From assembly GCA_029551395.1 (NCBI GenBank), contig JAKPFN010000099.1, positions 1-44,030 on the forward strand: a stretch of 44,030 nt of DNA, written 5' to 3'. The notes under the pieces were generated by a model. That model saw only the letters and a program-made list of their open reading frames with translations. It made no database searches and had not been told where the DNA came from. The stretch comes from Armatimonadota bacterium (lineage in GTDB: Bacteria; Armatimonadota; UBA5829; DTLH01). The position numbers and the translations under genes were made by a program. Below are positions 40,183 to 44,030 of this stretch, one piece after another; position 1 is the stretch's first letter, and the number at the start of each line of letters is the position of its first letter.

Positions 40183-40425
40183 ATGCCAATTATATTGCTT
40201 ATTTTGCAGATCGTCTCGGCGATCCCGTCCATCATCAGCACGATCAAAGCCATCATGGACATCATCCATGGCCTCAAAGGCGACGCCAAAAAAGAGGCTA
40301 CTTCGCAATTGCGTGAAATTTTAAAGAAGCACACTGCTAAGAATAAGCCGGTGGCTGCGGGGGCTGCTCAAGCCGAGCTTGCTGACTTCTTGTCTGACCT
40401 CAGAGACAAGCATGGCATCGTCTAG
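40183..40425 (+). CDS. Small membrane-active protein
   Basis: An 80-residue protein. Residues 2-30 (PIILLILQIVSAIPSIISTI) are hydrophobic and helical, and the rest is Lys/Ala-rich. AAGGAGAG precedes the ATG, and GATAAT (40150-40155) may be a -10 element. It has the style of the 23101-23316 product: short, one amphipathic or membrane helix. A holin-like or capsid-accessory role is possible, with no family match. Confidence 0.55.
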   Translation: MPIILLILQIVSAIPSIISTIKAIMDIIHGLKGDAKKEATSQLREILKKHTAKNKPVAAGAAQAELADFLSDLRDKHGIV

Positions 40426-40868
40426 GCACCTGGCTTTTTAAGATCCCAAGCGCCCGGTTGATCCCACAGGTCAAGCTGTATCGTGGCGCTTGCTGCCTTT
40501 TGCCTCGACTCAGGGTTGCTGCCAAGGCTGAGCTTTAAGATATCCATGCCAATCTTGGCTAGGGTTTGCGCGGCGACCAGGTCGGCATTGTTGTACTTTG
40601 TCATTTCGTCCTCCATGCGAGGACCATCATCTGAGATCTCTTTGAGCTTTCTAATCCCCTTGATCAATGTAGCCTCGGCCAGGCGCTTTAACTCATAAGA
40701 TATTTCAGCAGGCTTTTGGATATTGTTCGAAATGTACTGTAGGAGCTCGTCCTCAGGGATTCCACAGGCCTTGGCAGCCTCACGAATTGGCACACCTGCA
40801 CGAATTTTTCTCGTCAGCCCTTCATAATCGCGATTTGGTTCAGGTAAGCTTTCGATAGTGGACCTCAA
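40422..40868 (-). CDS. Possible small terminase or HTH protein
   Basis: A 148-residue protein with an N-terminal helix-turn-helix (GVPIREAAKACGIPEDELLQ). A helical middle (SYELKRLAEATLIKGIRKLK) and LAKIGMDILKLSLG follow. This resembles small terminase subunits, which bind the packaging site through an HTH and form rings with the helical part. It starts at TTG 40868 without an SD. It is opposite in strand to both terL and the capsid gene (ATG 23 bases away), which is unusual. It could also be a regulator of the capsid operon. Confidence 0.45.
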   Translation of the reverse strand: MRSTIESLPEPNRDYEGLTRKIRAGVPIREAAKACGIPEDELLQYISNNIQKPAEISYELKRLAEATLIKGIRKLKEISDDGPRMEDEMTKYNNADLVAAQTLAKIGMDILKLSLGSNPESRQKAASATIQLDLWDQPGAWDLKKPGA

Positions 40869-40891
40869 ACTAAATCAAGAGGATTAAAAAT

Positions 40892-42175
40892 ATGTCAGGA
40901 GCTACCTTTAGCGATGTTGACAGCTACGGCCTTCTAAAGGAGCTGTACGCTGACGATGTTCAATTCCAAGAGCACATTCTCTCGTCATTCTATAACTTTC
41001 TACGGAAAGCCTCCAAAGGGGAAGTAGAATTTGACGGCAAGTATTGGAACCAAGGCGTTGTGTTCCAACTCAACGAAAGCTACGGAGCTAAAAACGACTC
41101 CGAGCGTTTGCCTGATTCTGACTTCCAAAAAGGCGTTTTCGCGAAATATCGCCCGAAACTCATGTACTCAAGCATCGAGATGACGACCTTCGCGGCAACC
41201 CGTGGACACAAAAACGGGCGCCCCAACGGCAAGTACCTCGAAGACACGATCAAGGGCACCTTGCTCTCTTTCATGTCCAACCTCGACTCCGATGCACTCG
41301 GCAACGGTCGCGGTTACCGCGCAACGATCTTGACTGCAACTCCTGCAGCAACCTCTTTCACCGTTGACTACTCGACGCGCCTTCGTCCTGGCATGAAGCT
41401 GGACTGGTACGACTCGACCTTGGCAACCAAACGCGGCTCGATCAAGATCGCGCTTCGTGGCGTTGACCGCATGAACAAAACGGTTTACATCGACACGACT
41501 TTTGGCACAGGCGCAGTCCCGGCTGGCGCAGTGGCAGACGACGTCCTCGTTGTTTACGGCGCTCTCGCAGCTGGCGAGCCTTCTGACGGTCGTCATATGG
41601 GCGGTTACGCTCGTATCGTCGACAACACGCTTTCTTTGGGCTCTTTGGCCAGCTCGACCTACGCAGCTTGGGCAGCAACCAACATCAACGCAGGTTTGGC
41701 TAACCCCAACCAAGAGATCCTTCAGCAACACTGGGATGCTATGGGCATCATCTCTGGCGTAGATCCTAACCGCATGGCTTTCAACCAAGCCTGGAAACGT
41801 GGATACCTCAACGGTTTCCTCAACCAACGCCGGTTTACGTCTAACAACTTCGACACTGGCGCATCCAGCCTCAGCTGGTCACCTGTGAAAATGGGCAAAG
41901 ACGACAGCGGCAAAAAAGTCTCTGGCATCGAGATGCTCGAAGACAAAAACATGGACCCCACCGCAGTCTATATCTGGAACCATGACGCGCTGTGCATCGC
42001 CACGGACTACGGCGATCAACCGCACTTGGCAGACGAAGACGGCTCTGAATTCCGCTTCCGTCGTAACTACGACTCCATGAACGGATTCTTCCGCTTCTGG
42101 GCAAACGTTGTTGTTAAACAACGAAACGCGGTCGGACAGATCTACAACTTCACACCTGCATCAGGCGTAATCTAA
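40892..42175 (+). CDS. Major capsid protein
   Basis: A 427-residue protein with the pattern of HK97-fold coat proteins: an N-terminal helix (YGLLKELYADDVQFQEHILS), GKYWNQGVVFQLNESYG with the spine-like NLDSDALGNGRG region after, a beta-rich middle, and C-terminal strands (GFFRFWANVVVKQRNAVG). Codon use is more uniform than in neighbours (frequent GGC, GCA and TTC), as expected for an abundant protein. AGAGG precedes the ATG and an intrinsic hairpin follows the stop. No protease is adjacent. The family is inferred, not aligned. Confidence 0.75.
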   Translation: MSGATFSDVDSYGLLKELYADDVQFQEHILSSFYNFLRKASKGEVEFDGKYWNQGVVFQLNESYGAKNDSERLPDSDFQKGVFAKYRPKLMYSSIEMTTFAATRGHKNGRPNGKYLEDTIKGTLLSFMSNLDSDALGNGRGYRATILTATPAATSFTVDYSTRLRPGMKLDWYDSTLATKRGSIKIALRGVDRMNKTVYIDTTFGTGAVPAGAVADDVLVVYGALAAGEPSDGRHMGGYARIVDNTLSLGSLASSTYAAWAATNINAGLANPNQEILQQHWDAMGIISGVDPNRMAFNQAWKRGYLNGFLNQRRFTSNNFDTGASSLSWSPVKMGKDDSGKKVSGIEMLEDKNMDPTAVYIWNHDALCIATDYGDQPHLADEDGSEFRFRRNYDSMNGFFRFWANVVVKQRNAVGQIYNFTPASGVI

Positions 42176-42186
42176 TCTTAGAGATG

Positions 42187-42217
42187 GGGGGCTTATAGGC
42201 CCCCTGTCTTTAATTTT
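42187..42217 (+). terminator. Hairpin after major capsid gene
   Basis: Stem GGGGGC/GCCCCC with a 6-base loop, followed by a broken T-rich stretch (TGTCTTTAATTTT). Termination is likely partial, leaving reduced read-through into the small genes downstream. Confidence 0.7.
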
Positions 42218-42226
42218 GAGGCTCTT

Positions 42227-42514
42227 ATGATTGACGATCAAATGCTAATCCAAGCTGTGCGCGAGCGCCTCATGGATGAGCTCAAAAAAAAGAGCGACGC
42301 CCAATCTATTGTCAATAACGTCTATGGTTCACCCATGGCGGGGGGTCAGGGGGTCATGGGCGCCCTTGGCGGCGAGGGTGGTCAAGGCTCTCCTGATCCT
42401 CGTGAGGACGGCGACTACTTCGTTGACATCATGCGCGAAAACCTTGATCCCAACGATCCCAGCAAAGGCTGGAAGAAAAACGTTCATCGCTATAAAAAAA
42501 AAGTGACACCCTAG
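42227..42514 (+). CDS. Small virion-cluster protein, short form
   Basis: A 95-residue product read without a shift. The N-terminus is helical (DDQMLIQAVRERLMDELKKK), followed by a Gly-rich spacer (GGQGVMGALGGEGGQGS) and an acidic DYFVDIMRENLDPND segment. It ends two residues after a Lys run that is coded by nine A. A longer product is likely; see the next entry. It follows the major capsid gene with a weak terminator between. Confidence 0.6.
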   Translation: MIDDQMLIQAVRERLMDELKKKSDAQSIVNNVYGSPMAGGQGVMGALGGEGGQGSPDPREDGDYFVDIMRENLDPNDPSKGWKKNVHRYKKKVTP

Positions 42515-42744
42515 ATCCCCCTCCTGATGGCGTTGAGCGCCAACGCCTTACTCGTGAGCAATACCTACAAGAAGCCCTTGACGACGTGGACCCCATGAAA
42601 TATGCGGGCGAAGGCTGGTTTGCGACCGAGGAATATCCAACTGCAGATGGTATCGACAACCCATACACAGCTGGGGACGTAGGGCACGAGGAAGAATACT
42701 ACCCAGGCCCAAGGCGCAAGGGTAGTCGGAGGGTTACGCCGTGA
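42494..42744 (+). CDS. -1 frameshift extension of the post-capsid protein
   Basis: In the -1 frame after the A9 run (42494-42502), an open frame encodes a coherent protein: SDTLDPPPDGVERQRLTREQ, YLQEALDDVDPMKYAGEGWF, ATEEYPTADGIDNPYTAGD, and a basic end. A stop in that frame lies just before the A-run, and no good start exists within it until GTG/ATG near its middle. It ends at TGA 42742-42744, forming a GTGA overlap with the next gene. Shifting by -1 on the A-run would give a 172-residue product. A base-count error in the A-run is the alternative. Confidence 0.6.
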
Positions 42745-43250
42745 GTTTGGCTAATTTCATTAAATACCTGTCAAAGACATCCCCTAAATTGGCTGAAGAT
42801 GCCAACAAAGTCGCTAGGTACAACACTTTGCGGTCTCTTGAGCGGTCTCTGCCTCTTGAAAACGGCCCGTTCAAGGAAGAGTTAAACAAGATGATCCCAA
42901 AAGGGCATTACGGGATAACTGAAAGCATCCATCCAAAGGCCGACCCAAGAGATATCAATGACCTCAATAAAGCGTTCACAATCAAACTGGACGACAACCA
43001 AAGAGCAAAAGAGTGGGCTCAGATAGGTCAGCCCACCATTCAGGAGATGGACCAATTTTCAGAAGATTTGGCAACTCCTCTTGGGGATAATTTGGGGATG
43101 ACAGCCGATGAGACCGAGAACACACTCAGAAAACTTCAGAAGATTTACGGGTATGTCATGCACAGGCACCCGGATTACTCTGACGCCATGATAGAAAATA
43201 AAATCCCAGGCTTCACTAAATGGATGGAAAAGAAGAAACTAGGACAATAG
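42741..43250 (+). CDS. Head-cluster protein with MSL-type N-terminus
   Basis: A 169-residue helical protein starting at GTG in a GTGA overlap with the frameshifted ORF. It begins MSLANFIKYL, sharing a motif with the next two genes (MSLAKYLMKK and MSLSKWMLKA). The middle holds KADPRDINDLNKAFTIKLDD and DETENTLRKLQKIYGYVM. No family was recognised. The shared start suggests that all three are targeted to the same place. Confidence 0.6.
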   Translation: MSLANFIKYLSKTSPKLAEDANKVARYNTLRSLERSLPLENGPFKEELNKMIPKGHYGITESIHPKADPRDINDLNKAFTIKLDDNQRAKEWAQIGQPTIQEMDQFSEDLATPLGDNLGMTADETENTLRKLQKIYGYVMHRHPDYSDAMIENKIPGFTKWMEKKKLGQ

Positions 43251-43259
43251 GAGATAACC

Positions 43260-43451
43260 ATGTCCCTCGCAAAATACCTGATGAAAAAGGGCATCGTAAA
43301 ATCCCCCTCCCAGTCTGACCTCCCACACAAAGGCAAGGAGAAGTCTGAGGACAAGGAGATTTCCGAGTACGCTGAGAGTATCGAGGACGGCGAGGGCAAG
43401 GAAAAGCTCGACGCCATGATTAAAAAAATGCGGCAAAAGCCATACTGTTAA
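43260..43451 (+). CDS. Small charged protein with MSL-type N-terminus
   Basis: A 63-residue protein beginning MSLAKYLMKKG, then highly charged (KGKEKSEDKEISEYAESIED). AGGAG precedes the ATG. Apart from the N-terminal match to its neighbours it has no recognised feature. It may be a scaffold or head-core peptide. Confidence 0.55.
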   Translation: MSLAKYLMKKGIVKSPSQSDLPHKGKEKSEDKEISEYAESIEDGEGKEKLDAMIKKMRQKPYC

Positions 43452-43461
43452 GGAGTCCACA

Positions 43462-43749
43462 ATGTCATTATCAAAATGGATGCTCAAGGCTGGGAAGAAA
43501 CTTGAAGAAGGCGCAATCAAAGCCAGCTCGAAGGCTACTGACGCAGCCATCAAGGGTGCTGAAAAAGCTGGTAAGGGCATCGACAAGGCTGCCAAGGCGA
43601 CCTCTAAAGGCGTCGACAAAGGTTTCAAAGCAGCCAAAGAGAACAAGGGCAAGGTAGGTCTGGCAGCTGGTGGAGCTGCAGGATACGCAGCCGGAAGCTC
43701 AGGCGACGACGACAAGAAGAAGAAAAAACGCCCTTACATGGAAGACTAA
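43462..43749 (+). CDS. Lys/Ala-rich protein with MSL-type N-terminus
   Basis: A 95-residue protein beginning MSLSKWMLKAGKK. The centre is a run of Lys/Ala-rich repeats (KAGKGIDKAAKATSKGVDKG) and a Gly/Ala patch (GLAAGGAAGYAAGSSG), with DDDKKKKK near the end. AAGGAG precedes the ATG. The basic helix could bind packaged DNA. This is inference. Confidence 0.55.
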   Translation: MSLSKWMLKAGKKLEEGAIKASSKATDAAIKGAEKAGKGIDKAAKATSKGVDKGFKAAKENKGKVGLAAGGAAGYAAGSSGDDDKKKKKRPYMED

Positions 43750-43750
43750 C

Positions 43751-44030
43751 ATGGACGGTCTGAAAGCATATCAGGACGACCCTGAGAAATCTGCCATCAT
43801 CGGCGCTTTGGGCGGCGGTGCAGTGGGCGCGATCCCGGGAATCAAGAACATGATTCAAGAGTACCGGAAGGCTCAGGGGCCTTTGCTTGACGACGGCAAT
43901 GTGTTGTCCTTGCGGGCGAGGAAGCCCAATCTTGGCAAATACCTCGCTCAGAATCCTGTACTCATGAAAGAAGCACTCAGGGATAGCGCCAAGGGTGCTT
44001 TGCTTGGGTCAGGCAAGGCTGCAGTGGTCG
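43751..44030 (+). CDS. Glycine-zipper protein, cut by window end
   Basis: Ninety-three codons, open at the right end. Near residues 14-30 is a Gly-zipper (SAIIGALGGGAVGAIPG), then a charged helix and a second Ala/Gly part (DSAKGALLGSGKAAVV) at the edge. It is the same class as the proteins at 10-252 and 233-802, so the two ends of the window may belong to one cluster. No SD is close before the ATG. Confidence 0.6.
   Translation, partial: MDGLKAYQDDPEKSAIIGALGGGAVGAIPGIKNMIQEYRKAQGPLLDDGNVLSLRARKPNLGKYLAQNPVLMKEALRDSAKGALLGSGKAAVV

Noticed and set aside
41168-41827. 219-codon open frame on the minus strand within the capsid gene
   Set aside because: It lies wholly inside the well-supported capsid gene, is Cys/Arg/Val-rich as expected for an antisense shadow, and has no sensible SD or neighbours.
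1-44030. Temperate phage or integrated prophage
   Set aside because: No integrase, excisionase, att-like repeats or clear CI/Cro pair were recognised. The small HTH/RHH genes are not enough to claim lysogeny.
1-44030. CRISPR arrays, tRNA genes or insertion sequences
   Set aside because: No regularly spaced long repeats, no transposase motifs and no cloverleaf that I could recognise by eye. A dedicated tRNA search was not possible.

Overview
The window reads as a nearly complete genome of a tailed dsDNA bacteriophage. It has a terminase large subunit, a portal, a major capsid protein, a large tail protein, tail fibres, an endolysin and a replication set. No tail tube, tape-measure or tail sheath gene was recognised. 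Together with several Gly/Ala/Gln-rich candidate ejection proteins, this points to a short-tailed (podovirus-like) virion. No integrase, CRISPR array, rRNA or tRNA was recognised. The last gene runs off the right end and glycine-zipper genes occupy both ends, so the sequence is probably a cut or permuted copy of a longer or circular map. The host is not shown directly. Several Sec signal peptides and lipoboxes, a papain-like peptidase and a chymotrypsin-fold lipoprotein peptidase suggest a diderm host with a rich secretome. A predatory Bdellovibrio-type bacterium is one possibility, but this is inference only.

Layout. 1-18608 (+) holds virion genes: glycine-zipper proteins, a scaffold-like coiled-coil protein, terminase large subunit, adaptor-like protein, a 1095-residue tail protein, candidate ejection proteins, two paralogous virion proteins ending at a strong terminator (14886-14908), then the portal and small accessory proteins. 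18608-24074 (+) holds two fibre-like proteins with signal peptides, a lipoprotein, a degenerate amidase-like protein and small membrane proteins. 24049-24568 (-) has two small genes. 24606-26887 (+) has a papain-family peptidase, a metallophosphoesterase that appears to start at CTG, and an HExxH protein, with one 57-codon gene on the other strand. 26908-30614 (-) is a compact early-type operon from a good promoter: Gp157-like protein, RecT annealase, then a chain of very small genes mostly joined by 4-base start/stop overlaps. 30679-34562 (-) holds an HTH protein, a ribbon-helix-helix protein, a large tail fibre, small genes and an M15 peptidase endolysin. 34598-38643 (+) is the replication block: helicase, VRR-NUC nuclease, PrimPol-like primase and SF3 helicase.

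38644-39037 has no gene. It holds twelve copies of CGTCAT/ATGACG, a perfect DnaA box, an AT-rich stretch and a tandem 11-mer, and is the best candidate replication origin. It is followed by the secreted serine peptidase, a terminator, a small membrane protein, a possible small terminase on the minus strand, and the major capsid gene. After the capsid, a gene with a run of nine A appears to need a -1 shift to make its full product.

How the parts work together. The phage carries a primase and helicase but no DNA polymerase, so it probably loads the host replisome at the DnaA-box/iteron region. RecT, the Gp157-like protein and the VRR-NUC protein would serve recombination. The terminase fills heads built from the capsid, scaffold-like and portal proteins, and the glycine-zipper proteins may travel in the head and be ejected. 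Lysis would use the M15 endolysin with one of several single-helix membrane proteins. The exported peptidases and fibre-like proteins are the most unusual part of the genome.
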